Shown here: positions 1 to 7,780 of the stretch, one piece after another
Numbering within the stretch: position 1 is the stretch's first letter
How the letters are laid out: each line of letters opens with the position of its first letter
Assembly: GCF_014641595.1 (NCBI RefSeq)
Contig: NZ_BMIA01000004.1
Coordinates: 310,001 to 374,000, forward strand
Direction: 5' to 3'
DNA length: 64,000 nucleotides
Source: Dyadobacter endophyticus
GTDB taxonomy: Bacteria; Bacteroidota; Bacteroidia; Cytophagales; Spirosomataceae
The notes under the pieces: model-generated
Databases searched by the model: none
The model's input: only the letters and a program-made list of their open reading frames with translations
Told to the model about the DNA's origin: nothing
Made by a program: the position numbers and the translations under genes

Positions 1-1
1 C

Positions 2-334
2 CGCCTTGCGTCGCGCCTGCGGATGGATTGCATGGATTACTACAATGAATCAGATATTGTTTTCGATATCGAATTCAGTGTCGAGTACCAATTGATAGAA
101 TCCGAAAATGACCGGCTGGTAGCCTCCCGTATGACCGAAATGCTCAATGAACTCCCCAAACGGCAAAAAGAGGCTGTCTTCCTTCGTTTTTATAATGATA
201 TGGAACGTGAGGAGATTGCAATGGTAATGGACATTCAGCCTCAGTCCGTTTCCAATCTCCTGCAAGAGGCATTCAAGTTTATCAAATCGCACTGGAAAGC
301 CATCGTCTCGCTGGCCCTGACCCTGCCGTTTTGA
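2..334 (+). CDS. ECF-type RNA polymerase sigma factor, C-terminal part (5' truncated by window edge)
   Basis: This is the C-terminal part of a sigma-70 family factor. The frame is open to the first bases of the window, so the N-terminus (region 2) lies outside; the ATG at 23 is probably internal. The visible part carries region 4: a helix with LPKRQKEAVFLRFYNDM followed by the helix-turn-helix EEIAMVMDIQPQSVSNLLQEA, which reads the -35 element. It lies directly upstream of a FecR-type anti-sigma gene and a susC/susD pair, the usual Bacteroidota arrangement in which the outer membrane receptor signals through FecR to the sigma factor. Family assignment is firm; the ligand that triggers it is unknown. 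Confidence 0.85.
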   Translation, partial: RLASRLRMDCMDYYNESDIVFDIEFSVEYQLIESENDRLVASRMTEMLNELPKRQKEAVFLRFYNDMEREEIAMVMDIQPQSVSNLLQEAFKFIKSHWKAIVSLALTLPF

Positions 335-435
335 ATTTGAAATGCCGCATTTAAAAAATTTTAAAAAAAATCAAAAAAATACAGTATCGTCGTCCGGTGA
401 TGGTCTAATGGTGTTTGAAAAGCTAAATTTTGAAC

Positions 436-1575
436 ATGGACCATTACCGCGATTTCAGTTTGGGGGAGTTTGTCTGGGATAAACCGTTCCGCAGCTGGGT
501 GCTGAGCCCTACACGCGAGGAGGATGAGACCTGGCAAAGCTGGCTCGACGCCAACCCCGACAAACGCGAAACGGTGGAGCGCGCACGCCAGCTGGTCCTT
601 TCCATTCGTCCGGCCAACGCGTCATTAAGCAGTCCTGAAAAAAGGAAAGCTTTGGAGCGGATCGTGGAGCGGCTGGAAGTGAGAGGCCCGGAGGTCGTCG
701 AAAGCCTGCATTTGCCCTGGTACGCAGGTCGGCCGGCGCGAATCGCAGCGATGCTGGTGTTGCTGGCAGGGTTAGCATGGATATTCTGGTTGCGTCATCA
801 GCCGAAAGCAATCGGTTATGACCAACTTGTTGCTGCTGCGAACGTCGAGATGCGCGAAACCGTAAACAAGACCGCCCATCCGCTGACCGTCCCCCTTGAA
901 GACGGCAGCCGCATTACCCTCGATCCCGGGAGCAAAATGAGTTATCCCGCACATTTCAGCAGCTCCCGGCACGGCGGTGCCCGGCACACCGGTGCCCGGC
1001 GAGAGGTGTTTCTTTCCGGAAAAGCGTTTTTCGATATTGCCAAAGATCCTTCCAGACCTTTTTTTGTGTATGCCAATGAGTTGGTAACCAAAGTATTGGG
1101 TACAAGTTTTACCATAAGATCCTATACCAACGAGCGGGAGGTTTCGGTGGCTGTAAAAACGGGCAAAGTGGCCGTTTTCTCGAGGGAAGATCCCGACGCG
1201 ACAGAGAAGCAAAGCTCCCGCGAGCTTACAGGCGTGGTAATCGAACCGAACCAACAGGTGGTTTTTGTACGGAAAACCGTCAAAATCACGAAAAGCCTCG
1301 TCCCCGAGCCGGAAGTTGTTGCCAACGCCGGTGCCGCTCCCCATTTTGAGTTTGACGAAGCGCCTGTGTCGGCCGTATTCAGTGCATTGCAGAGCGCTTA
1401 CGGCATCGAAATTATTTATGACAAGAACATTATGGACGAGTGCCCGGTTACGGCCACGCTTACCGAAATGTCGCTGTACGAGAAGCTGGACCTGATTTGC
1501 AAGGCCGTAGACGCCAGCTATAAGAGCATCGACGGGCGGATCGTCGTGGAGGGAAAAGGTTGCAGAAATAACTAA
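436..1575 (+). CDS. FecR-family anti-sigma factor (DUF4974 C-terminus)
   Basis: Inner-membrane anti-sigma factor that should hold the upstream sigma factor and release it on a signal from the SusC receptor. The order is typical: a cytoplasmic N-terminal part (about residues 1-100, with several Trp), one membrane segment at about residues 102-119 (AAMLVLLAGLAWIFWLR), a periplasmic FecR domain (about 140-240, with VPLEDGSRITLDPGSKMSYP and REVFLSGKAFFDI) and a C-terminal DUF4974/STN-like domain (about 305-375). I chose the ATG at 436 over a TTG two codons earlier. The FecR domain contains an unusual Arg/Gly/Ala-rich insertion encoded by a 15-bp tandem repeat at 965-1008. The AT-rich gap upstream (335-435) probably holds its promoter. 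Confidence 0.9.
   Translation: MDHYRDFSLGEFVWDKPFRSWVLSPTREEDETWQSWLDANPDKRETVERARQLVLSIRPANASLSSPEKRKALERIVERLEVRGPEVVESLHLPWYAGRPARIAAMLVLLAGLAWIFWLRHQPKAIGYDQLVAAANVEMRETVNKTAHPLTVPLEDGSRITLDPGSKMSYPAHFSSSRHGGARHTGARREVFLSGKAFFDIAKDPSRPFFVYANELVTKVLGTSFTIRSYTNEREVSVAVKTGKVAVFSREDPDATEKQSSRELTGVVIEPNQQVVFVRKTVKITKSLVPEPEVVANAGAAPHFEFDEAPVSAVFSALQSAYGIEIIYDKNIMDECPVTATLTEMSLYEKLDLICKAVDASYKSIDGRIVVEGKGCRNN
965..1008 (+). repeat. In-frame tandem repeat in fecR (15, 15 and 14 bp units)
   Basis: Three adjacent units each start with CCCGGC and end with GGTG (965-979, 980-994, 995-1008). They encode RHGGA, RHTGA and RRE just before the conserved REVFLSGKAFF strand of the FecR domain. The unit length is a multiple of three, so gain or loss of a unit would keep the frame. 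Confidence 0.75.
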
Positions 1576-1581
1576 AGAAAA

Positions 1582-1610
1582 AGCCGGCCCATGCGCCAAC
1601 ATGGCCGGCT
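1582..1610 (+). terminator. Hairpin between fecR and susC (attenuator or processing site)
   Basis: AGCCGGCC (1582-1589) pairs with GGCCGGCT (1603-1610); the stem extends by ATG/CAT across a one-base bulge, leaving a six-base loop. No T-run follows, so it is not a classical intrinsic terminator. It lies 7 bp after the fecR stop. It may limit read-through or protect an mRNA end, which would give different levels of regulator and receptor. Confidence 0.5.
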
Positions 1611-1707
1611 CGGATATCCTCAGTGGTTAGCAGACCGTCACATCCTATGTAAATGGGATGAGGAGGAAGATTTTGCCAAGTTTCAATTAACAAAACCGTT
1701 CAAATTT

Positions 1708-4700
1708 ATGAAAATACCGGTACAGTTCCATCGTAAATGGTTAGTTCTTATGCGGATAAGCGTCGCGCAATTGATAATGTCGGTTTGGCTGGTCGGGAAT
1801 GCGCTCGCGGCGGACGTGCATGCGCAGGAACTGCTCAACAAGCGCATCAGCCTGCAAGCGCAGGACCTGGAAGTGAAGAAAGTCCTGCACGAGATTGAAA
1901 AGCAGGCCGGTGTCCGGTTTATATTCAGTTCTAAAATGATACAATCGGGGCGGAAGGTGACGATCCAGCAATCGAACCAGGAGCTTTCGAAGGTATTGGA
2001 AGAGTTTCTGGTGCCGCTGGGGCTTACTTACGAAGTTTCGGGGAAGAACATCGTCATCCGTCCGGCGGAAACACCCAAATGGAGCTCCGGCGAGCCTGAG
2101 GCTTCCGTAAAAAGCGGCTGGCAGGTCGGCGCTGAAATTACCATTAAAGGCCGGGTGACAGACTCGGAAACCAGGGAACCGTTACCGGGTGTGAATATCC
2201 TCGTAAAGGGTACACAAACGGGCACGTCCACGGACGCCGGAGGGAACTACATACTGACGGTTGAAAATGCTAATACAGTGCTCATTTACAGCTTTGTAGG
2301 GTACGAGCCGCAGGAGGTTCAGGCAGGTGGCCGGACGGAGATCCATATCAGTCTTAAAACCGATCAGAAATCGCTTGAAGAGGTGCTGGTAGTGGGTTAT
2401 GGTACCGTCAAAAAGAGCGATGTTACCGGTTCGGTGGCGTCAGTCAAATCACAGGAATTGACCGCCTATCCCGCGCTAGGGACCGTGCAGGCCCTGCAGG
2501 GCCGTGCCGCCGGGGTGCAGATACAGGCCAACAACGGTGAGCCGGGCTCGTCGTTCAAGGTGCGGATCCGGGGCGGGACTTCCATTAATGCCAGCAGCGA
2601 CCCGATTTATGTTGTCGACGGCTTCGTCGGCGGCACGTTGCCTCCGCCGGAGGATATAGAATCGATCGAAATCCTGAAAGATGCCTCGGCGACAGCCATT
2701 TACGGATCGCGCGGCGCCAACGGCGTGATCATGGTAACCACCAAAAAAGGTACGGCGGGTAAACCGCGCATCGATTTCAATACTTCGTTTTCCAGCCAGA
2801 AGGAGATCAATCGCCTCGATTTGCTCAATGCGACGCAGTTCCTCGACTATGTAAAGGAGGCGCGCCCCACGATCGTTTCGCAAGGCGCCGATACCGACTG
2901 GCAGGATGAGATCTTCCGTCGCGGCGGCATTCAAAACCACCAACTGTCGGTAGCAGGCGGCAGCGAGGCGGTGAAATACTATGTATCAGGTGCCTATTAT
3001 GACCAGAAAGGCATTATTCTGAATTCCGGGTACAAGCGGTATTCGGTGACGAGCAATATCGACATTAATGCAACCAAAAGGCTGAAACTGGGGCTGAACC
3101 TGTTTGCGCAGCGCGTATCGCGCCAGCAGTCGCGTACGCAGGAGGGCTCGGGAGGCCTTACGCCCGGCGTGATGTCGGCGGCCTTGAAATTCGAACCCGA
3201 CCAGCCGATCCGCGACGCCAACGGCCGGTTTACGGTGGGGCGGCTCAGCGATCCGATCGATAACCCTTATGCGATTGCTACGCAGCTCGAAAACGAATCG
3301 CTCGCCGATCGTATTCAGGGGAATCTTTATGCAGAATACAACATCCTCCAAGACCTGAAATTCAGAATTACCCTGGGAGCAACCACTAACAGTGGCCGCA
3401 CAGGCACATTTACGCCAACCACTTTGAACGACGGGCGCAATGTGGGCGGCGCGGCGACGGTGAATGGCTCGAAAAGCACATTGCTGCTGAACGAGAACTA
3501 TTTGACCTACAACAAAAAGATCGGTGCATTGCACGATTTTTCGGTGATGGCGGGGTATTCCTATCAGAAATCGTCGAGCGAAAACTGGGGCGGCTCGGGG
3601 CAGTCGTTCATTACCGATGCGGTTTCTTACTGGAACCTGGGCGGCTCGTCGGTATGGCAAAGCCCGAACTCCGGGCTCACCGAATGGGTGCTGGCTTCCT
3701 ACTATGCCCGGCTAACCTATTCTCTGGCAGATAAATACCTTTTCACTGCCAATATCCGCCAGGACGGTTCTTCGAATTTTAGCAAAAATCACAAATGGGC
3801 GACGTTCCCTTCGGGCGCATTTGCGTGGAAAATGTCGAGCGAGCCGTTTATGCAACACATTGCGGCGATCAGTCAATGGAAATGGCGCGTGAGCTACGGG
3901 TTGACAGGCAACCAGGCCATCGAGCCTTATCAGACGATGGCCCGCTTCTCGAACGTCTACTCGGTCATCAACGGCACGCCGGTGAATGCCGTTCGCCCTA
4001 CGACCGTCGCTAACGACGATCTTACCTGGGAAACGACGCACCAGTTTGACCTCGGCGCGGATGTGAGTTTGTTCAGCAACCGCATCAACCTTGTAGCCGA
4101 CTATTACCGGCGTGTGACCAAAGACCTGCTTTTCAGTGTCCAACTGCCTCAATATTCAGGTTATACCAACCAGTTGCAGAACATCGGCGAAGTTGAAAAT
4201 AAAGGCTTTGAATTCACGCTGAACACACGCAATCTGGTCGGTGCTTTCAAATGGAGCACGGATCTCAATTTTTCTATAAACCGCAATAAAATCCTAAAAC
4301 TACCCGCGGGAACGGACATTCTTTATGGCTCCGCACCGGGGCATATGGTGGGGATGGGACAAACACAGGTTCTGCGCGAAGGCTATCCGGTGGGCAGTTT
4401 TTACGGCTGGATCTATGACGGCGTATATCAGGAAGGCGACAGTTTTATCCCTGGCGGCGGTTTCGAGGTGGTGGCAGGTGGTGAGAAATTCCGGGATATT
4501 AATGGTAAAAAGAACACAAACGGCCAGCTTACCGGCGAGCCTGACGGCCTGCTGAACAGCGACGACCGCACTATTATCGGTAATCCGCACCCGAAATTCA
4601 CCTGGGGCATGAACAACGATTTCAGCTGGAAAGGATTTGACCTGAATGTTTTCTTCCAGGCTTCGAAAGGCAACGATCTGCTGAGCTATACATTGATGGA

Positions 4701-5094
4701 GCTCAACCTGCTCTCGGCGATCAACAATGCGACTACCGAGGCATTGAACCGCTGGACGCCGACGAATACGAATACGAACGTGCCCAAAGCGACGGTCGGC
4801 CGCACGCGCAGGGTATCGACGAGGTGGGTCAAGGATGGTAGTTTTGTGAGGATGAAAAACCTCGCAGTAGGTTATAATTTCCCGAAACCGGTGCTTGAAA
4901 AGCTGAAAATCAGCAAACTGCGCGTCTATGCCAGCGCCCAGAATATCCTGACTTTCACCAAATACAAAGGCTACGACCCCGAGGTAAACTATTCATCGGA
5001 TGGTAACACCGACAGCAACCGTAACCTGGGACTCGATTACGGCAGCTACCCGAACGCTAAATCCTACACCATCGGCCTGAACCTGGGCTTTTAA
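1708..5094 (+). CDS. SusC/RagA-family TonB-dependent outer membrane receptor with STN domain
   Basis: Outer membrane channel of a SusC/SusD uptake pair, driven by TonB. I chose the ATG at 1708 (MKIPVQFHRKWLV), giving 1128 aa: the reading frame extends upstream to 1591, but that start lies inside a hairpin and would put 39 polar residues before the signal peptide. Domains in order: signal peptide (about 1-38), STN domain (about 47-118, RISLQAQDLEVKKVLHEIEK), carboxypeptidase-like regulatory domain (about 144-215, GRVTDSETREPLPGVNILVKG), plug starting LEEVLVVGYGTVKKSDVTGS (from about 222), and a beta-barrel to the C-terminal Phe of GLNLGF. The STN domain fits signalling to the upstream FecR/sigma pair. 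The substrate cannot be read from sequence; no glycoside hydrolase lies beside it. Confidence 0.93.
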   Translation: MKIPVQFHRKWLVLMRISVAQLIMSVWLVGNALAADVHAQELLNKRISLQAQDLEVKKVLHEIEKQAGVRFIFSSKMIQSGRKVTIQQSNQELSKVLEEFLVPLGLTYEVSGKNIVIRPAETPKWSSGEPEASVKSGWQVGAEITIKGRVTDSETREPLPGVNILVKGTQTGTSTDAGGNYILTVENANTVLIYSFVGYEPQEVQAGGRTEIHISLKTDQKSLEEVLVVGYGTVKKSDVTGSVASVKSQELTAYPALGTVQALQGRAAGVQIQANNGEPGSSFKVRIRGGTSINASSDPIYVVDGFVGGTLPPPEDIESIEILKDASATAIYGSRGANGVIMVTTKKGTAGKPRIDFNTSFSSQKEINRLDLLNATQFLDYVKEARPTIVSQGADTDWQDEIFRRGGIQNHQLSVAGGSEAVKYYVSGAYYDQKGIILNSGYKRYSVTSNIDINATKRLKLGLNLFAQRVSRQQSRTQEGSGGLTPGVMSAALKFEPDQPIRDANGRFTVGRLSDPIDNPYAIATQLENESLADRIQGNLYAEYNILQDLKFRITLGATTNSGRTGTFTPTTLNDGRNVGGAATVNGSKSTLLLNENYLTYNKKIGALHDFSVMAGYSYQKSSSENWGGSGQSFITDAVSYWNLGGSSVWQSPNSGLTEWVLASYYARLTYSLADKYLFTANIRQDGSSNFSKNHKWATFPSGAFAWKMSSEPFMQHIAAISQWKWRVSYGLTGNQAIEPYQTMARFSNVYSVINGTPVNAVRPTTVANDDLTWETTHQFDLGADVSLFSNRINLVADYYRRVTKDLLFSVQLPQYSGYTNQLQNIGEVENKGFEFTLNTRNLVGAFKWSTDLNFSINRNKILKLPAGTDILYGSAPGHMVGMGQTQVLREGYPVGSFYGWIYDGVYQEGDSFIPGGGFEVVAGGEKFRDINGKKNTNGQLTGEPDGLLNSDDRTIIGNPHPKFTWGMNNDFSWKGFDLNVFFQASKGNDLLSYTLMELNLLSAINNATTEALNRWTPTNTNTNVPKATVGRTRRVSTRWVKDGSFVRMKNLAVGYNFPKPVLEKLKISKLRVYASAQNILTFTKYKGYDPEVNYSSDGNTDSNRNLGLDYGSYPNAKSYTIGLNLGF

Positions 5095-5113
5095 AGCATT
5101 AAACGGACAGAAC

Positions 5114-6634
5114 ATGAAACATTTATTCAATAGATCAATATTCCTTACCGCGGCGGTTTCGCTGCTGCTGGGCTGCGCGGACCTGGACGAAAAGCCCGTG
5201 GGCCTGCTTGCACCGGAGTCGCTGTTCAGGACTTCCAAGGATGTGGAAACGGCCATCATGGGTGCATACGGCTGGATGGCCACCGAACGACTCTACGGTC
5301 GGCAGTTTGTGTCAGCGCTGATGCTCCGAAGCGATATGGAGGACATTGGCGACCGCGGTACGCCGGCCGAACGCCAGCAGGTTAACGATTTCAATATGGA
5401 TGACAACAACAACATGGTCAACCAGTTCTGGCCGGTGTGGTATCAGGTCATCAGCGGGACAAATGCGGCCATTTTCGGCGCGCAGGGGCTGAATTTGCCG
5501 GAAGCTACGGCCAATCCGCTCATTGCCGAGGCCCGTTTCATACGCGCATTCGCGTATTTCCACCTCGTGCAGGTGTTCGGCGATATTCCTTACATCGACT
5601 ATTTTATCAGCAATCCGGAGTCCGTCAAGTCGATTTCCAAAACGCCTGCGGCTACGGTTTATGCCAGCATTATCGCGGACCTGGAATTTGCCAAACAATG
5701 GCTGCCCGACAAGCAGCCGTCGGAGGTACGCAGCCGGGCTACGAAGGGAACGGCCGCTTCCTATCTGGCGTCGGTGCATCTCACGATGGGGCAATACCAG
5801 AAGGCCTACACCGAAGCGAAATGGGTGATCGATAACAAAGACAAGTTTGGTTATGGGCTGGAAGCGGACTTTCAAACGCTATTCAAGGCACCCCAAGCCC
5901 CGAATATGAAGGAGCATATTTTCGACATTGATTTTCTCGGGATGAAAACGGGCGAAGGCGGGGCTAACGACGACATTATGGCACCCATGACCGGCGTACG
6001 CGGAGGCGACGCGCCACGCAGCGGATGGAGTGTGATCGTACCGTCGATGAAAGTATACAGCACGTGGGATAACCGCGATTACCGCAAGGAGGTTAGTTTC
6101 GAGGATTCGCTCCTGATTGGCGGAAAGCTTGTTCCCTACACCGAATTCACGAATACTAAACGCCCGCATATTGCCAAGTACGCCCGTTTTGCAGGTAATT
6201 CCAATTCCGAAGGCCGCGATTCCGATCACAACTATGCCGCGATGCGCTACGCCGACATCCTGCTCATCGCCGCCGAAGCATCCGTGGAAGTGAACGGCCC
6301 GAATGCCGAAGCGCTGGGGTATATCAACCAGATTAGGGCACGCGCCAGAAACTGGGCCGGCAGGCAGACGACTTTCCCGGAAGACGTGAAAGCCGGATTG
6401 GCGAAGGATGCGTTGATAGACCTGATCCTCGACGACCGCCGTCTTGAACTTGCCTTCGAATACAAACGCTGGTACGACATCAAGCGCCGCAACTTGGGAG
6501 AAAAGGTATTCAAAGGGCCCAATTCGCTCGAACCGCACGAGACATTCAGCGCTACCCGGGACTATCTCATGCCGCTGCCACGGGTCGAGTTGCAGGTAAA
6601 TCCAAACCTGGCGCCGCAGAATCCGGGGTATTAA
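5114..6634 (+). CDS. SusD/RagB-family surface nutrient-binding lipoprotein
   Basis: Lipoprotein partner that closes over the SusC channel and binds the substrate outside the cell. The N-terminus has a lipoprotein signal (MKHLFNRSIFLTAAVSLLLGC, lipid Cys at residue 21). The TPR-rich SusD fold is indicated by LIAEARFIRAFAYFHLVQVFGDIPY and, near the C-terminus, MRYADILLIAAEASVEVNG and DDRRLELAFEYKRWYDIKRR, all typical of RagB/SusD proteins. The length (506 aa) is normal. It starts 19 bp after susC and is certainly cotranscribed with it. The ligand is unknown. Confidence 0.92.
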   Translation: MKHLFNRSIFLTAAVSLLLGCADLDEKPVGLLAPESLFRTSKDVETAIMGAYGWMATERLYGRQFVSALMLRSDMEDIGDRGTPAERQQVNDFNMDDNNNMVNQFWPVWYQVISGTNAAIFGAQGLNLPEATANPLIAEARFIRAFAYFHLVQVFGDIPYIDYFISNPESVKSISKTPAATVYASIIADLEFAKQWLPDKQPSEVRSRATKGTAASYLASVHLTMGQYQKAYTEAKWVIDNKDKFGYGLEADFQTLFKAPQAPNMKEHIFDIDFLGMKTGEGGANDDIMAPMTGVRGGDAPRSGWSVIVPSMKVYSTWDNRDYRKEVSFEDSLLIGGKLVPYTEFTNTKRPHIAKYARFAGNSNSEGRDSDHNYAAMRYADILLIAAEASVEVNGPNAEALGYINQIRARARNWAGRQTTFPEDVKAGLAKDALIDLILDDRRLELAFEYKRWYDIKRRNLGEKVFKGPNSLEPHETFSATRDYLMPLPRVELQVNPNLAPQNPGY

Positions 6635-6690
6635 TTTTGCAATGCCAGGCCTTGCTTGACAACACCTGACAACTCCGAACGGCACCGCCC

Positions 6691-7050
6691 TTATGAGTCG
6701 AATGCCTTTCTGATCCCGTCGGTTTCGTGTTCAGATATTGAAAATGTTCGTTGTGAAATCTTGTCGGCGATGACACTATCAGCGAGCAACAGCCGTACCG
6801 TTATCGCAGGCTGTTGCAGCCAGCCGCGTTCGCTGTTTTTCAAGTCGGAGGCGAGGAGCGGTTCGCTGAAATCGTAGGCGGCCTGTTTGAACTGGAATAC
6901 CAAAACCGGAGAGCCTTCTTCCCACCTTAAATGGCATTCGACGTTTTCTGAAAGCAGGTTGTCGGGAAAGTGCGTGTTTTTGAGGATAATGTCAAGCGTA
7001 TCCGTGCCTGGGAGTACGCGTATGTAGGGGGAGCGTTCAGGGATTGGCAT
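6691..7050 (-). CDS. Unrecognised small protein upstream of the tail-collar genes
   Basis: A 119-aa open frame (MPIPERSPYIRVLPGTDTLD...) that I do not recognise. It is soluble, with no signal peptide or membrane segment, and looks predicted beta-rich (strands such as ECHLRWEEGSPVLVFQFKQ). The frame is open further up to 7185, but that longer version would run through a strong intrinsic terminator at 7081-7115, so the ATG at 7050 is more likely. It is convergent with susD and divergent from the tail-collar genes. It could belong with the tail-collar/adhesin genes or be unrelated; support is the open frame and sensible amino acid composition only. Confidence 0.5.
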   Translation of the reverse strand: MPIPERSPYIRVLPGTDTLDIILKNTHFPDNLLSENVECHLRWEEGSPVLVFQFKQAAYDFSEPLLASDLKNSERGWLQQPAITVRLLLADSVIADKISQRTFSISEHETDGIRKAFDS

Positions 7051-7080
7051 AGTTTTCAAAATTTCTTTGCATAATGAACA

Positions 7081-7115
7081 AAACCCGTCCTGGAATGATT
7101 CAGGGCGGGTTTTTT
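7081..7115 (+). terminator. Intrinsic terminator
   Basis: A 12-bp stem (AAACCCG.CCTG at 7081-7092 with CAGG.CGGGTTT at 7101-7112, one G-U pair) and an 8-base loop, followed by a T-run to 7115. An A-rich left flank would let it work weakly on the other strand. It isolates the susD side from the tail-collar genes and excludes the longest reading of the minus-strand gene. Confidence 0.75.
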
Positions 7116-7141
7116 GTGCCGTTGTAACTCTATTTTGATAA

Positions 7142-7160
7142 TTGTGACGTTTTTGTGACG
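7142..7160. promoter_or_regulatory. Phased direct repeat TTGTGACG x2 (11-bp period)
   Basis: TTGTGACG occurs at 7142-7149 and 7153-7160, separated by TTT, so the two copies are one helical turn apart. They lie just upstream of a candidate -33 box for the tail-collar genes, which fits an activator binding two sites on the same DNA face. The binding protein is unknown. Confidence 0.45.
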
Positions 7161-7167
7161 CGTCTTT

Positions 7168-7200
7168 TTTGGTCTTCGTTGACATCCGATCCTTTATTTG
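7168..7200 (+). promoter_or_regulatory. Candidate Bacteroidota promoter of the tail-collar genes
   Basis: TTTG (7168-7171), a 21-nt spacer and TTTATTTG (7193-7200; one mismatch to TAnnTTTG). Transcription would start near 7206 and leave a leader of about 30 nt to the ATG at 7237. The possible TTG start at 7198 falls inside the -7 box and is therefore unlikely. Confidence 0.45.
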
Positions 7201-7236
7201 TCCGTCAATCCCAAACCACCTTTATTTTCAAATTAT

Positions 7237-7752
7237 ATGGACGAATCTTATATCGGTGAAATCAAGTTATTTGCCGGAAATTTTGCTCCCATTGGCTGGC
7301 TCTTTTGCGATGGTAGCCTTTTATTGATTAAAGACTACGAGGTTCTTTTTGTTCTCCTCGGGACCACCTACGGCGGAGACGGGGTGACCAACTTTGCATT
7401 GCCGGATTTACGCTCGCGCGTTGCACTGGGGCAGAGCGAGCTCTTTCCTATCGGGCAAAAAGCCGGTATGGAAACAATCCAGTTGAAGCTGGATGAATTG
7501 CCGAGGCACTCGCATACGCCGGCATGCAGCACTTCTGGTATTGCGAACACGAAAGACGCTACAAATGCTTTCTGGTCGGCCGCGCCGGCGGGAGGACGCC
7601 GGTACGGTTCAGACAAAGGAGACATCAGTTCTAAGCTGGGCTTGGACAGCGTGGAGAAGGTGGGTAGCAGCGTCCCGCATGAAAACAGGATGCCGATTCT
7701 TGCGATGTCCTATATCATCGCAATTGGGGGAGTGTTTCCGAGTAAATCCTGA
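7237..7752 (+). CDS. Phage tail-collar domain protein (MdpB/microcystin-dependent protein type)
   Basis: A 171-aa protein made of one tail-collar module. It opens with the family signature (YIGEIKLFAGNFAPIGWLFCDG), followed by TYGGDGVTNFALPDLRSRVALGQ and ends with the NRMPILAMSYIIAIGGVFPS strand. Such modules form the receptor-binding or assembly part of phage tail fibres; stand-alone versions occur widely in bacteria, where the role is not settled. I use the ATG at 7237 because the alternative at 7198 lies in the promoter. The next gene carries two more modules 28 bp downstream. No other phage gene is near, so this is not a prophage remnant. Confidence 0.85.
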   Translation: MDESYIGEIKLFAGNFAPIGWLFCDGSLLLIKDYEVLFVLLGTTYGGDGVTNFALPDLRSRVALGQSELFPIGQKAGMETIQLKLDELPRHSHTPACSTSGIANTKDATNAFWSAAPAGGRRYGSDKGDISSKLGLDSVEKVGSSVPHENRMPILAMSYIIAIGGVFPSKS

Positions 7753-7780
7753 CTATTACTAACCTTAAACTAAGATTCCA

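Noticed and set aside
772..1602. A 276-aa open frame on the minus strand opposite fecR
   Set aside because: It is a shadow of the fecR coding frame in GC-rich DNA; the sequence has no family features and the plus-strand FecR protein is clear.
1591..1707. N-terminal extension of the SusC frame (39 aa)
   Set aside because: It begins inside a hairpin, is polar and would precede the signal peptide; the ATG at 1708 gives a normal signal.
7051..7185. N-terminal extension of the small minus-strand gene
   Set aside because: It would run through a strong intrinsic terminator and a candidate promoter, so the shorter version from 7050 is preferred.
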